Source of the DNA: Moringa oleifera
Taxonomy: Eukaryota > Streptophyta > Magnoliopsida > Brassicales > Moringaceae
DNA: 64,000 bases
Reading direction: 5' to 3'
NCBI GenBank assembly: GCA_021397835.1
Contig: JAJFZO010000087.1
Span: 124,001 to 188,000 of the forward strand
Below, one piece after another: positions 1-13,110 of the stretch. Every line of letters starts with the position of its first letter. Within the stretch, counting starts at the first letter, position 1. Below the pieces are notes generated by a model that saw nothing but the letters and a program-made list of their open reading frames with translations, did no database searches and was not told where the DNA came from. The position numbers and the translations under genes are program-made.

Positions 1-5
1 CTAAC

Positions 6-2177
6 CTCTAAGAGTGAAGCTCCCCACCTAAATGCACCCGAATTAATACATTCTTTTGACAAACCAAGTAGTCCAGACACAAGGCCATAGTGTGCAGACA
101 CATTTTGTGATGAAAGCTTCAGAGCTTGCTGAAACAGCTCCACTCCCTTAATGGAGAAAAACCATAAAATTAATTTCATACATCATGTTAAATATGAAAT
201 AAGCAGTTGGACACAAATATTAAATGCAATACTAACTTATTAATTGTTCCTTTACAACTGCAAAATGGCCTTAAGTTTGGCATCTAAATCCTCTCTCAAG
301 TGAAAGTAAGTATGATGGATTCTCAGTGAACATGCAAGCTCCCATTTGAAATGTAAGATAATAAAATGGAAGTAAATTTCATATTAAAATATAACTTCTA
401 TGAAATGAAGTCAACACAGATTATATGAAAGAGCATTATACTTAATGTGAATGCATTTCATGATTTTAAAGCAAAGGTTAAATTGGGGAATAAAGAAACA
501 ATATTCCTAGATTACAACAAATTTTCCATGCCAGCAATGTGCTCATTCCCTCAACAAAGGAGAGACAAGAGGAAAAAGAAATCATTCAAGTAAAATAGAA
601 ATAATACTTCTACCATCAAAGCCAATAAGAACTTACTATTAAATTCAACAATTGGATGTCACTATAAAATGAAAAAACTTTAAGAAATAGTACAAAAAAC
701 CATGACAGATATGAAAGACCTTAGATTAAGGGATAAAAGAATCAGACCATCAATATGATACAAATACTTGCGCACGAAGCAATAAAGATATCAATACTAA
801 GTGAATTCCAAGGACCAATTATCAAATCTTACCTTTCTATAAGAACCAAGCATCAAAAAGATGTTTCCACTCTCAATCAGTGCAAAGATTCTTGTATCCT
901 CCAACTCAATGGCTCGACCATAGGCCTGTTGGAGTTTCATAACAGGGGGTCACTTAATGATTACAACATAGATTTGGAGACAAAACAGAACAATATTTAC
1001 ACAAGAAATCACCAAATCATTACCTTAACTCTGTGTACTCAAAGAACAGGCATGGCTGCGTTACATGGTCATGATTTGACCCCAAAAAAAAATTAAAAAA
1101 AAAACTATGACATTTCTAATGGTAGTAGCTGTATCCATATACATCTTTGGGAGAAGCCATAATGGAGAAAAATGAAGTCAGCATGTCTTCGTTCTACTAG
1201 CATCAATTTCTCTTACTAAAAAGAAGAAAAAACAAGAAAAGTTTTCACTCTTCGTAAAAATAATAAATATAAAGCATTGGAAGTATACAGTGGGAAAAGC
1301 AGTGAAAATTTTGACTTAATGACCTACCTTCATGCACATAGCATACTGGATACTATGAATAAAGCAACTTAAACAATCACTGAGTTAATCTATTTATCTA
1401 ATTCCTAATTTTGTTTCCACAGAGTTGATAGCTAACATATGAGTCTCATGCCAAACCAGGTCCTGTGTCTCTGTGGGTGCTCAGGTGTTTGCTTTCCCCA
1501 GGAAAATATAGTTGAAGTTGTAAAAATAAAACAGAATTGGATTGAAGTGTTTAAATAACAAAATATAAGCTAATTAAATGAACCATCCTGAGACCATCCA
1601 GAAAAAAACTGCATGGAAAGAGAGCAAAAACAACAAAGATTGGTTAAATAAAATTACCTTAATTGCAGCAGTAAACATGCCAAGTCGCTGGTAGGCAAGA
1701 CCCAGAGCCTACAGTAGAGAAGGAAATGAGGGATGCAAAACCAAACCAAACAATAATGGGAAATATAATGGGAGGGAGAGGAGACATGACAAGAACTTAC
1801 TTCCCATAAATCAGCAGAGGTAGGATAGCCTGGAATGGCATGCTGAAGGCTCTGCACAGCTTCAGACCATTTCTTGTGATGAAGCTGTTGTTAAAGGATG
1901 GAGATTCAGAAAGCCCAAAGGATAAGGAAGGAAGAAAGACAAGAACAGGTGAAAGGGAAAGAAAAGAGAATTTACCTGCAGGTGACCCAATCTGCTGAAA
2001 GCCCAGAAAGCCCTGGGTGACTTTTCTGAAGCTTCACGGCAGACGGCCAACTCCAGGCTTTCCTTTCCCCCCCGGTCCAGCAAATCACACAATGCTTCCT
2101 GATGATCATATTTAAACTCATGTAATGGAACTTACACATATCACAGGTGATGACTTTTTTCTTGTTTAGAGAGAGAG

Positions 2178-2208
<31 letters not shown>

Positions 2209-2714
2209 AGGGTGGGATCATTTATATGTAGAAATGCTGAAGAAGCAAACAGGCATACCCCAGAATCAGAATCATCAGGATTGAGGGCAAGGGCTCTTTG
2301 GTAGCACTTGGTAGCTCTCTGGGAATCAAATGAAACTAAGGAGTAGTAATGTCCTAAATATTTGAAGGCAGCTGCATTCTCCGGGTTCAACTTGGCCGAT
2401 ATTATAAAATGCTCCGCTGCCTTCTCCTTTATTTCCTTTGTCTCGCCACCTTTCTCCCAAAGACACACTCCCTGGCATTATACATCTACGACTGCTGTTC
2501 ACTTATTTTTCTCTTTCTTTCTAGTTTGTATATCATAAAACAAAAGGACACTAAACGAAAAGGAGAACCATGGGGAAAAAAAGAGTTAGAATTTATGATG
2601 AGAAGTTACGAGATCAAGGTGAAGTAACGGGTCATCTGGATTGGCATCCACGGACTCCTCCAACCGTCTTATGAGAGCTCCAGTTTCTTGCTCCTGAAGA
2701 CATACGCAAATCAT
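6..2714 (-). CDS. SKI3: SKI3-like TPR protein of the Ski complex (5' part; runs off the left edge)
   Basis: This is the N-terminal third of a tetratricopeptide-repeat protein that closely matches plant SKI3. SKI3 is the scaffold of the Ski complex, which feeds mRNA to the cytoplasmic exosome for 3'-5' decay. Coding exons, in transcript order, are 2714-2610, 2471-2259, 2098-1976, 1884-1801, 1708-1658, 925-833 and 146-6. All junctions are GT-AG and all exons are whole codons. Together they give about 270 residues, against roughly 1,170 for the Arabidopsis protein. TPR-type motifs include [36 protein letters not shown] and [18 protein letters not shown]. The last donor, GTTAG at 1-5, lies at the window edge, so the gene continues leftwards. 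The start is the least certain point: ATG at 2714 is in frame, but CTTCAG just before residue 8 could also be an acceptor of an earlier exon. Confidence 0.9.
2184..2209. repeat. (GA)n microsatellite in SKI3 intron 2
   Basis: A GA dinucleotide run of about 13 units sits inside the intron between the second and third SKI3 coding exons, preceded by a short mixed GA/CA stretch. It is a simple-sequence repeat, and length variation between individuals is likely. Confidence 0.9.
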
Positions 2715-3672
2715 TAGAGGAGCAACATGCTAAGATGTAGAAGCAACATCCATTTCCACGGGAGAGTATGGATTTTGCATAAAGAGAACGCGGAGGAGGA
2801 AACCAAAATACAAACCCTTTCCTTCATTGGGAATTTCCAAAACCTTAAAGCCCCTAAATTAACTAGCACCGCCGCTATTTCTTATTAAGGCGCGTCGTGG
2901 GTTTATGTTCAGCCACCGCCTCCAGCATAATCAATATTTCAAATTTTAACAAAGGGCTGCGATTGTTGCTTATGACAATTACTATACGCTGCTGCTGTTG
3001 CCACGGCAGCCGCCGCCTCCTGTAGCCTCGGCTCGTCAGTGGTAAACTCGAATATAATGAAGGTGAATCAGGCCGAGTGCCTGTTTGTGTGGCTTGGCAG
3101 TTTGAAGTGTTCTTGACAACAGTTGATTGAAAAGTAAAATTGAAATTGAGACATGAGAAGTGAGATGTGAGTTATCTAAAAGCCTCAAACTAAATTCCTT
3201 CCTTGTTTCATCACTCCTCTATCACGTTGGTTCCCCTTTCCTCTCATATTTCCACTTTCATTCTGCTTGCAATTTTATTTTATTGCTTTTTCTAAAAAAT
3301 ATAGAAAAACAGAAAGAAAACCTTGGGGCTTTGACAAATGGTAATTCTGTTTAGTAGTGGGCTTGAAGGTACAAGTGGCAGAGCCCGTGAGTTGATGGAC
3401 CGCAACCACTGGATCAGATATCATTGCTTGCCAGTTGTAGGATGCCCATTGGATTTGATCTTTTTGCACGTCAACAAAGCCAACAACCCTTGTTTTCCTT
3501 CGTTTCTTGGGTGGAAAATTGTCCAAAGCTGATCAATCATGGCTACAAACCTACAAGTTTCTATTTCTGCCATAGAAAATGTTGAATGCTCACCCACAAA
3601 AAACAAAAAATTACATAAAACGGGACTGCTGAAAACAAATGCAGAATTCCCAATCATGCTTGGAGTTGCTCT
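2715..3672. other. SKI3 upstream region and AP1S 3' flank
   Basis: No gene is supported here. The stretch near 2870-3060 is locally GC-rich, with GCCGCCGCC-type triplets, and probably holds the SKI3 leader and promoter. The AT-rich part from about 3130 to 3670 probably holds the 3' untranslated region of the AP-1 sigma gene. Short open frames here have no family resemblance and overlap on both strands. Confidence 0.5.
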
Positions 3673-5191
3673 TCATTTGGTGGCCTGAGCAATAATATTG
3701 CCCACTAAACTGGTCTGTTCTTTAGCAATCTCCACCAGAGAGTCCTGCATTTGAAATATGGACTCACTCATCATCTTGCCACCACGTACCAATTTGATTA
3801 GTGCACACATAATAAAGAAAGAACACACACATATGGCATACCTGTGCATCTATGATCCGAATAATAGTCTTTTTACTCGACTCCTGAAGTTCACCAGCAA
3901 GCAGGAGCTCGTCCAACAAGTAATAAGCCTGTTTTTGTGCCATGTAATTCAAATATAACTTCTGCATCAATCCACTTCATCATCTAATCATGCACCAGCA
4001 TAAGAGAACATACCTTATGGAAATTGAAGATCAAGTCCAGCTCACAGACCTGCCTAGTAGGAAGCAGTTAAAGGCAGAATAATATGAAATGATACATGAG
4101 TAAAGAATCAATTTAATGGACCAGAACAGAACAACCAGAGATACGAATGCTTTGGTTTTAACAGGCTCACACTGCCAAAATAGCGATCCAGTATCTCCAC
4201 ATAATGATGAATTATATCCAGAGTCTCCAGCTCGTTATCTTCCAGGTTAATGCACATGCAGAAATACAGGCCTGCATATCTGCATATCCATTCCAAATTA
4301 GATGTACTAAGTAAACCATTTATGGGCCTTCATCATCAGCAAAACTGATCCCTTCCTATCCATCCATGGTAAAGCATTAGAATACCTTCGGTAAACAACT
4401 TTGAATCCCCTCCATTCCACAAAGTTGCAAAGCTTTGGGCCTCGACCCAGTATTATGCCGCTCAGCTCTCTAATTACCTTCACATTCGTTTCACTTAAAT
4501 CGAAATCCCATATAGATAAATAGGAAAAGATTATGAACATGAAAAGCCTGTTTACATGGTTCCTTTATATACAGGACAAGATTTTCAGTCATCAAAACCT
4601 TAGCAAACGAAATCTTACCTTAGCTCTTTCTTTCTGGGAATAAGGTGAGTACCATTTTGTCAGTCTCACCTTTCCTTGGCGACTAACTAGAAGCACGAAG
4701 TGAATCTGGAACAAGTGGAGAAGCAATGAGAGTTATTCCAGTAGCAGAAGCAGAAGCAGAAACCAGTTTTCAACAGGAAAAAAGCATGTTTCCTCAACCT
4801 TGACATTACAGGATTACTAACTGGCAATAGCCATTCTTTCTACACACAACAGACGCAAACTTTAACAGCAGTAAACCCACAAATGCTCCGTAAAAACTTT
4901 TTGAAGTGATCTGTATTGGGTATCTTGGATTGATTTTGTACGGATGGATCTGACAACTTGAAATAAGGAAACTTAACAATCCTATTGGTGGATGATCACC
5001 CAGAAACAAAAATGAAAAGAAACAAATAAAAAAGTGAGGACACATCTCCGAAGTCATTAGTGATCAAATAGAAATGAAAGATTTGGGTTGGGGAAGAGGG
5101 CAAATAAAGGATTCAGCTTTATTACGAGGGTAACAAGTATTCCAAAAAATGAATAAAATAATGATCCTAAGTTCACAAAGAAACATACCAT
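3673..5191 (-). CDS. AP1S: AP-1 complex sigma (small) subunit
   Basis: This encodes the small sigma subunit of the AP-1 clathrin adaptor, which sorts cargo at the trans-Golgi network and early endosome. Coding exons are 5191-5189 (the ATG alone), 4705-4619, 4477-4386, 4279-4171, 4049-4014, 3928-3842 and 3744-3673. They join in phase to exactly 161 residues, the usual length of plant AP-1 sigma. Family motifs are clear: [90 protein letters not shown] and SSKKT. The product is one longin-like domain. The sigma-1 rather than sigma-2 or sigma-3 assignment rests on overall residue identity and the [10 protein letters not shown] tail. No truncation or frameshift is visible. Confidence 0.95.
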
Positions 5192-5919
5192 CAGTGGAAT
5201 TTCAGGTCTTGCTCTGCTCTGAGTTTTGTTGAGTTGTCTTTATCCACGGTGTTAATTGTGTGGAATTGTGATTATTAATGGACAAGTATTGGCCTTGCCT
5301 ATTGAGTCAAAAGCCCTCATTTGCTCCGCAGAACAGAGCGGTCCGTTCAAAACATCCGCAAAAAGGGCAGGCTTGGAAACGTTGCGTTTGCATGGGTACC
5401 TGTTAAGGTTGCATGTGCGCCTTGAATTAAAAATTTTCAAATTCACCGTTCCTAATTTTATTTCAATTATTTTCCACCCATTACATCATTTCTGACGTAC
5501 AAAATTCAATCGAATTGTTTCACAATGTTGCTTGTTTCTGTTATCTCCATTGCATCTGTAGCAAAGCAACATATTTCCCTTGTGTTCTTCAAAAACGCCA
5601 TGGGCAGTCAGGCAGGAGATCCAAAGGCAAAGAATGGTGATGTCGACAACAATTTATTCCTTGTGTTCTTCACAGATTCAGGTGTAGTAAAAAGCCTGCA
5701 ATCAGCTGCACAGGCAATGACTGTCCTTTAAAAATCTGCACCCATGGAGGAGCATTCCTATCTAAAGCTGGAGGAGAAACTTGTTCACCTGCTCCAAAAG
5801 AATCAACATTCTATAGATTCTCTTTCCAATATCTGTACAGCATAACATATACTCCTTATTTGCAGAAACAACAAACTAAACAAACTGCCTCTCCTACATA
5901 AATACAGAGAAAGTCATGA
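5192..5919. other. Intergenic: AP1S promoter/leader and DUF547-gene 3' flank
   Basis: Nothing coding is supported. AP1S transcription must start just above 5191, because its first exon carries only leader plus ATG. The right part (about 5700-5919) lies directly after the stop codon of the DUF547 gene and is presumably its 3' untranslated region. Short open frames on both strands near 5256-5495 overlap each other and look random. Confidence 0.5.
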
Positions 5920-8900
5920 TCAAATGCTCGGTCTCGCTTTCACCACTTCTTCATGGATGACATACCGAAAATTTGAACTTTGTGGTAACCAATAAATGCA
6001 TTTGTCATGCCTACCCTTCATGCATTTTTTCATAGCTTTCTTCTGCACTTCTGATTGGCACTGCATTATCACTTCTAAAAGTCCTGGCATGTCCAATGAC
6101 ATATCCTTTGCGAAGTCGTACATGATCTTAGGTGAAAAAATCTTTGTTCCCTTGTAGATGAAAACACTAGCTCGAATGAACTCTTGTTTCGCAAATCTGA
6201 GGTCCTGAAAGATACTTGTAGCTGTGTAGACTCGAACCTGTTAAATTCAGAAGTTTTGCCTCTAGATTAGAAAATGGAAAATGAAAACAGACATTAGAAA
6301 TTATAATTACTGTAATTAAATTCAAATGGGATGGGAAAATATATATATATATATATATACCACCAAAAACCAAAAGAAGCATTCATACCACTGGGTCAGA
6401 GTATGCCCCCAAACAGAGGGCAAAATGAACAAGTGGCTCGGGGTATTCTAAGGCATAAGCATGTCTGGCTGTCTTGATTTTCCTCCCTGGAGAAAATAGT
6501 GTTTGGAGCCACTGCAATTGCATCTTGTTATAAGCAAATATGAAATGAAATTTTTCAAGTAAGATGATATGACTAGCGTCACACAGAATACACAGAAAAG
6601 CCAAATTCAAATTATATGTTTCATGTATCTCATCTTTATATTATTATACCCAAATCAAATTTTAACTCCTTTGAATATGGCTACAATAGAGTAAATGTAC
6701 AAAAATTAACATGGGCTACTGAGACCATGATGCATAAAGGATCTTAGAGTACAAGGCATACCGGTAATGACTGACGTGGCCGAATGCCTAGAATAGAGCA
6801 TTGTATGTCATAGGCATTTACACAATGTCCACCCACATTATATGCTGCCTAAAAGAAGGGATTTAATAGTACAATATACTCATTGAGAAAATAACATGCA
6901 AATGAATGTTTGTGATGCATGTCTAACCTTCAAAATGGAGTTACTTCTTACACGATTATGAGTTCCATATGCCAAATATGCCTGCAAAGACAAACCAATT
7001 AAACATGCCAGATATAAGTTTACAGCTATTGTCAATTGATTAGAACAGAAGACTGGATATAATTTGTTAGATGAAATAATACAGCCGCCAAATCCCTACA
7101 TGCATCACCAAGGCATTGTGTATGTTGATCCAGAAAGCAAGCTTCTCTTCACGCTTCATCTTCCTTGGGTCAACCTTCTCAAGACTTCGAACCAATGACC
7201 TACATAGACTAAGACAATTGATAACTCTTGAAACTAGACCATGGTCTCACCATAACAATGCGCTCAAATTCCATTCAGTTTTAATTAATTCTTCCCCTGA
7301 TTTATGGATCTTTCAAGTTTCAAGAAAACCCAGTTAAACTTGGTAGTTAAACCAATATGGTAGTCAGCTGAATGAGAACCACCTGAACTTTTGTAGCATT
7401 ACTGCAGCATATTTGAAGCTATCATCATCTAAGCATAAATCCAGAACTTCTCGCATTGCAGCATGGGCACCGCCCTCTTCTTTTGACTCTTTAAGTTGCT
7501 GATTAACAGTACCACCCTCACTACACCGTGGACTCCAACTATCACAATGATTCTTAGAAGAAAATATGCTCGAGGAGGAAAAAGATGAAGGTGAAGAAGC
7601 AGACAAGCTCGCACGGCTCTGCGAGCTGTTGGCTAGTTTGCAATATATAGAAGATATGCATTGCACAATTTCTTCAGAAAGCCTATCTGGAGTTTTAAAG
7701 TTGTCAACTATGTGAGAAGCACACAGGTAATCAGCCAGGCTTCGATGACCAGAATCAGACCTTCTTCGCTCCTGTCAATGCTTGAAATAGTGAATTAAAT
7801 TTGTAATAACTTGTATTACAAATGTTAACATTAGTTATATCATAGTAACCACCATATGACAGCACAATCAAATGTTATGAATATATACTACAAGGCAATG
7901 TGGACAAAGCAGCTGAATTAAAGAAAATTAGACAGTAAGGCAGGTTACCCTTGTAGATGTTGCTTTTAGACTAGCAGAGAAATTCTGACTATCAGAAATG
8001 GCCACATTATCGGTATGGGACACCTGAGCTTGACAAGAAAAATCACCTTTCTGCATATGTGGATCCAATTTGTAGCATAATCGATTTGCCATGATTGGTG
8101 ATGGTAATGCTGCCATGTATTGAAACTCTGTTCTGGCAACATTTGATAATGAGGGGAGGTGCTCCTCAAAAGCTGTCCGGTAGAGTGACAGAAGACAACG
8201 TTCCATATGCATAATTTCAATCTCAAGTGTGCCAATCTCTTTCCTTAGTTCTGCAGCGGACTGCATTGACAGCCCAAAGATCAGTTTAGTGTCCAAATCA
8301 AAACATAAAACAAGATGACATCTTAGGTGTTTGAAACATAATTATTGGCTGGTTTGTGTAATTGATAGAACATGAATCCGATCTCCATGGGCAGTTTCAG
8401 ATTAGCACACATGATATTGTCATATATTAATTATCATAACTTTCTCATAAACGAAAATAGAAAGCTCAAACAAAATGAAAACCTTTTGTGTCGGAGTGCT
8501 ATTAAAAGGGGTAGATTTTGTGGAATTGCAGAGCACTGCCCTCTCATAATTCCAACCCAGAGAAGCTTGGTCAGGTAATCTCCTCTCCAACTGTACAATC
8601 TGTGCTCAGATACAAAAAGAGATGAGCCATGTAAGGGCCCAGCTCATTTCATATTTAAAAAAATAATAATAAGGCTTCCATGCGCATCAACCAGAGTTAT
8701 TAAGAGGATCAGGTGATGAGTTATTGACTGCCAGACTACCAGTTTACATGCCAAATAGGTTTTCCACAGAATGAGATGAACATGTCAAATAGGTTTCCAC
8801 AGAATGAGATAAACAGCACAGTGACTACCAGCCTACATGTGAGGAATAGCAAATGGTAAGAGAACCTCCATCTTCAGTCAATGTTCTAGGGTTGCCATGG

Positions 8901-9695
8901 CTAGGCAATTTCTGTAGAAGCGGCGGCTAGAGCCAGATTTTCCTACTAAAAGAAACTAAGTCGCAACAAGAAAGAATTGCCAACACCAAATGACCAAGTT
9001 GTTGAAGTTGTACTCCCGTATGAACAATTTTCTGGTCTTTTCTGGAAAGTAATTTGAAGCATATTTTCAGTAATCAAGGTGAACTTCAATTAAGAAGCAC
9101 AGTCACTTATTAAATACATACATCAGATCTCAAGCGATTAAAGCATAAACTTGAAGAAATGTATAATAAGACAATAGGAAAATTTCATAATCAAATGATG
9201 GATAATTCAATTTCTTGGATGCAGGCAAAAATTATAGAGGTTACTTACAGGGCTAGAGAGGGAGGATAGTCTTGGTGATACATTGCGTATATTCTCCAGA
9301 AGCCCAATGTCAAGGATTCTGCAAGTAAACCAAAGTCACAGGACTGAGTTACTACATAGCCAAGTGAAAAATGCAAAGCAATGCTAGAAAAAAGTGCAGT
9401 GGCAAGCCTTGTATTCTGATAAAGATTTACCTTGGGGAACTAAGCTGTGAAGGAGAACGACAAGAGGAGGACGAGGACCGGCAATTCATACCAGCATCTA
9501 CCTTTTGGTCAGTTGAGAAAATTTCCAAGGAATGTCGGAGCTGACAATCAACACTTTTCTAAGTAAAGACAAGTGAAAGTAGACCCATAAAGCAGAGAGA
9601 GAGTCATATGGCAGATATTTCAAAGCTCCCAACTTTTGTTAAACTGAACAAAAAGCCTTCATTTCAGGGACTGAAGCTTCGACTCGTTGCATCAT
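5920..9695 (-). CDS. DUF547 protein with N-terminal MIP1-type leucine zipper
   Basis: This is a plant-specific DUF547 protein with an amino-terminal Lzipper-MIP1 region. The biochemical role of DUF547 is not established. Exons in transcript order: 9695-9645 (putative), 9558-9431, 9318-9249, 8599-8483, 8260-7949, 7771-7383, 7199-7100, 6981-6928, 6848-6762, 6511-6389 and 6237-5920. All join in phase to about 582 residues. The zipper shows VQLERRL and LRKEIGTLEIEIMHMERCLLSLYR. A serine-rich linker follows, then DUF547 with KLAFWINIHNALVMH, YNVGGHCVNAYDIQCSILG, HFALCLGAYSDPV and RVYTATSIFQDLR. It resembles Arabidopsis At1g21060/At1g76620. The first exon is uncertain: it splices in frame from a weak GTTTAA donor, and translation could instead start at the methionine 20 codons into the next exon. 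Confidence 0.88.
6339..6360. repeat. (AT)n microsatellite in a DUF547-gene intron
   Basis: A pure AT run of about 11 units lies in the last intron of the DUF547 gene, between coding exons 6511-6389 and 6237-5920, close to the donor side. Confidence 0.9.
8746..8812. repeat. Tandem duplication of about 34 bp in a DUF547-gene intron
   Basis: Two near-identical units, 8746-8779 and 8780-8812, share ACATG[C/T]CAAATAGGT and CCACAGAATGAGAT. They differ by a few substitutions and one base of indel. They sit in the 650-bp intron between exons 9318-9249 and 8599-8483. Confidence 0.85.
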
Positions 9696-12600
9696 CTGGT
9701 TTATAAGAAGAAATGAAAGAATAAAGAAACCAAGGAAGTCAAGAAGCTGACATTTGTAGTTATTTTTTAAGATGGGTGGGCTGGCAAAACCACAAAATGA
9801 CTAGGACACAAAAGCAAAACCAAATACCAGAAGGGAAATGGTCGGCAAACAGTTTCATAAAAGAAGAAGAGGAGAAAGAGATGGAATAATCAAAGCTCTC
9901 AGACAAACAACATATATTGAGTGGGGACAACCCACTAAGAAAGTGCAGAAGAGGGCATTAGAAACAGGAATCATGAATTAAATGGGGGGAGGAGAAAGAA
10001 CAAAGTGTTAGTGTATCTGGTAATAAGCATCGTAAAGAGACATAACAAAAAAGAAGGCAGAACCCTCATTAGATTAGGTGGAGGAAAGTAATGAGTTATG
10101 ATTACGTCTTTGCTGAAAAGGGGGTAGCTATCTTTTGGTCTGCCCAACCCACCACGAGCACTAATTAATCCCCGCGTGCATCAAATCGTGCGCATTACAT
10201 CAGAAATCCCTGGTACATACAGAACGGAGAGAAGGGAAGATAAACAGAGAGAGAGAGAGGCAGAGTGTGAGAGAGAAGAGAGCGTCTAGTAAGCTTTTTC
10301 ATCAATCGACGTCAGAACAAGTATGGTTGATCTGCACCCGAGCGTGTATAGGAAAAAGTAATGAATACATTTACCAAAACGACAGCCTGTGCCGGAGCAG
10401 TGCATCAATGGATCACTCATTTTGTGCTGTCTCTGATCATTAATACTACATGGCACCAATAGTGTGTCGTCGCAGTAAATAGGATTCGGGGTTGAATTCT
10501 TCAAGTAAATGATTTGGTAGTAAGGGCGCCTTGGAGCAGCGATAGGATTCAGTGCCCACTCACATGAGAAACAGTAAAAGTCATGATAATTTTATTCAGA
10601 TATAACCCGCATAATCAATTACAGTATTAATGGCACTCGTATGACTTGCTTGGGATTTGGATTGCGATTCCTCTTCCTCCTGCTGTAACCCTATTGGAAG
10701 TGCTTGTTAACTGATATCAAGAATGTTAAATTAAAGTCTGATGGGCAATTTCGAGGTGATCTCATCAGATCATATGCTTGCATTAATGGCTCCCAGTGTT
10801 GATCCTGACGCTTAGGTTAGAATGAGGGAGGGAGGAGGAAGTGATAGGTAAAAAAGGCCTAATTGTAAGGGTTAAGAAGGGCCCATTGGAGAGTGAAAAG
10901 TCTCTTTCGATCGAATAAAGATCGTGGACCTTGCTTCATTATGATTTCTCATTGTTGGCAACTCAGCAAAGGGCTTAGGGCTGTGTCTGCTCTGCCATTG
11001 AAATTAATGCCTCTTCAGCAGCAACACCCATTTGCTTTCGGTGTTTTCATGGTGCAGCTGGAATTTCCCCGGTAAAATGTAAATGGCTGCTGCTTGCGGG
11101 AACCGCACCCTGGGCCTGGGCTTGGAGTACAATGTAGACGAATTTTGATTAATGGGCGTCATGCCAAGACTCGATGTGCAGTGTGGTTCAGAGAAAAGAG
11201 GAAGACTGGGAATTGGGCTTCTACCTGAACTGATGCCCACTCACCCAGTCACCTGGGTCCAACTGGTTTCACCATTGAATTGGGGCTTGCGGCAGTCCAG
11301 ATGGCGCCAAGGACTGGAAATATTTGCCCCACTGTTTAGCAGAAAAAAAAAAAAAATCACAGGCAAGGACATCTGTGGAGGATATCGAGACTGGGTAGCA
11401 AAAGAATGAGGTCGTGAAAAGCAAAGGTGGTGGAGCCATGGTGTTGGTGTCGGGTAAATAGTCCACTCGTGTGCATGTCCATATCTGTCTTGCTATCTCG
11501 TCCACCTTTTATTTCTTTCTTTCCCATCAGCTACATATATCAGCTTAACATGCACAACCAATCTTTCTGTAGGGGACACATTACACAAAACAAACCAATC
11601 TCACCTTGCTGGCAGTCACCATGCATGCATGTGATGTAACAACAACCTCTCCTAAATCCAATCCACTCTTAATTATTAGAGGCCCAGTCGACAGTCAATC
11701 GCATTTCCCTGCTGCTGCATGCGACCTCTGGTCTAATTCCTTTGGTGGTTGGGTGATGGCATGAAGAGCCTGAGGCCCCCCGCGCCCGAGTAAGAAGACG
11801 ACTCTCTCGCTCTCGCTTGAGTTGGTCTACACCACACCACAGGTAAGGTGAGCTAACCCACAAGGAATCAAACAATTATGGATGCAATGACAGGCCACAG
11901 GCCATAAGTATCGTCTTTTTCAGCTTTTCTTTTCTCCGATCTTCTCTCTCTCTATATATATACATAATACCACCAAATAATTTAGCTTTTAGATGCGTGC
12001 GGGTGGCCAAGTGGGGTTCGACGTGTGAAAGCAAATATCCTTTGCGACACAAAATGGCAAGACAATGGTCAAACGCGGGGCTCATACATCATAATCCATC
12101 TCCACTTACATGCTAGGGAACCCTAGTGAGCTAGCTAGCTCCTCACCTTCATTTCCTATCCTCAAAATCTCGGTGCACCAGTTACATGTAAGTTCATTCG
12201 TATAGCAAGTTATTTTTTCACCTGCAGTGCTTAATTCTATGAGCACCTTTTGCGGGCTTTCCCATTTCCTTGTATATATTCTTTGCATTTATTGAGGTAG
12301 AAACTAGAAAAGTATATGGTGGAGAATTAGTTTTGGAAAAGCAAGTTGGCTGTTTCAGTGGTGATGATCCATTTGCATACTGGCCATGCCTGTGAAGAAA
12401 AGACTACTAATCCTCTCGAAGATCAGCTTTAAGTGTGTGTGCGTGTATATATATATATAGAGAGAGAGAGAGGGAGAGAGAGAGAGAGTCCAATGATATA
12501 TATATCTATCATGCAATGGTCTGCGGGAATAACCAATTTGCCTACTTTATTATTGAAGAAGTGCATGCTTTCTCTTGATGGGCTACTTGTTGACTGCAAT

Positions 12601-13110
12601 CGGCTTGCCACATTCAAGTAAAGATCATTACAGCATCTTACCCTTAGGATGTCAAAATCTATGGCATGATTTTTGTTGGCTTTGCTCTAAAATAATAAAC
12701 TTTAAAATATTCTCTTTTGTCTTGATCTTCCAAAAGTATGCATCTCTTTTTACTCTCTGAAAAGGGCTACTTGCTTTGGTCCAGTAAAGAGCAAGCATCA
12801 TCTATTACGCTGTTTTCCTTTCCCCTTTTTTTCTGTTTTCGTTCTTTCGGGAAGGAGGGTACGTGGATTTGCAATTTGAGCACTTTTTGTGAAACATATA
12901 TTTGAAGATATATAAACATATATATAAGCTTCATTACCTATATAATTGTTCACCCAAATTACAATCTAGATATACATACGAAGGCGTAATAATTAAGATA
13001 AGATAACCTAGAAAGATTAAGGAGTGTAGTGCATGCGCAGACATTAATGAGCAGAGCTGCAGGGAATGTTGAGGTATTGCAGTGACTGTAGAGAGTAGCT
13101 AGGTTATTAA
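9696..13110. other. Intergenic: DUF547-gene promoter/leader, then 3' flank of the MIZ1-like gene
   Basis: No gene is supported in this stretch of about 3.4 kb. A GA-rich tract at 10247-10281 lies about 550 bp above the putative start of the DUF547 gene and is typical of plant leaders and core promoters (CT-rich on the transcribed strand). A compound TG/TA/GA microsatellite lies at 12433-12488, and a CT/AT run at 11945-11964. Open frames of 60-85 codons occur but overlap on both strands and match no family I recognise. Confidence 0.5.
12433..12488. repeat. Compound (TG)(TA)(GA) microsatellite
   Basis: Consecutive TG, TA and GA dinucleotide runs cover about 56 bp. It is a simple-sequence repeat in intergenic DNA. 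Confidence 0.9.

Noticed and set aside
6227..7200. GGTTCGA-type sequences resembling a tRNA B box
   Set aside because: They lie inside coding exons of the DUF547 gene with no matching A box or cloverleaf.
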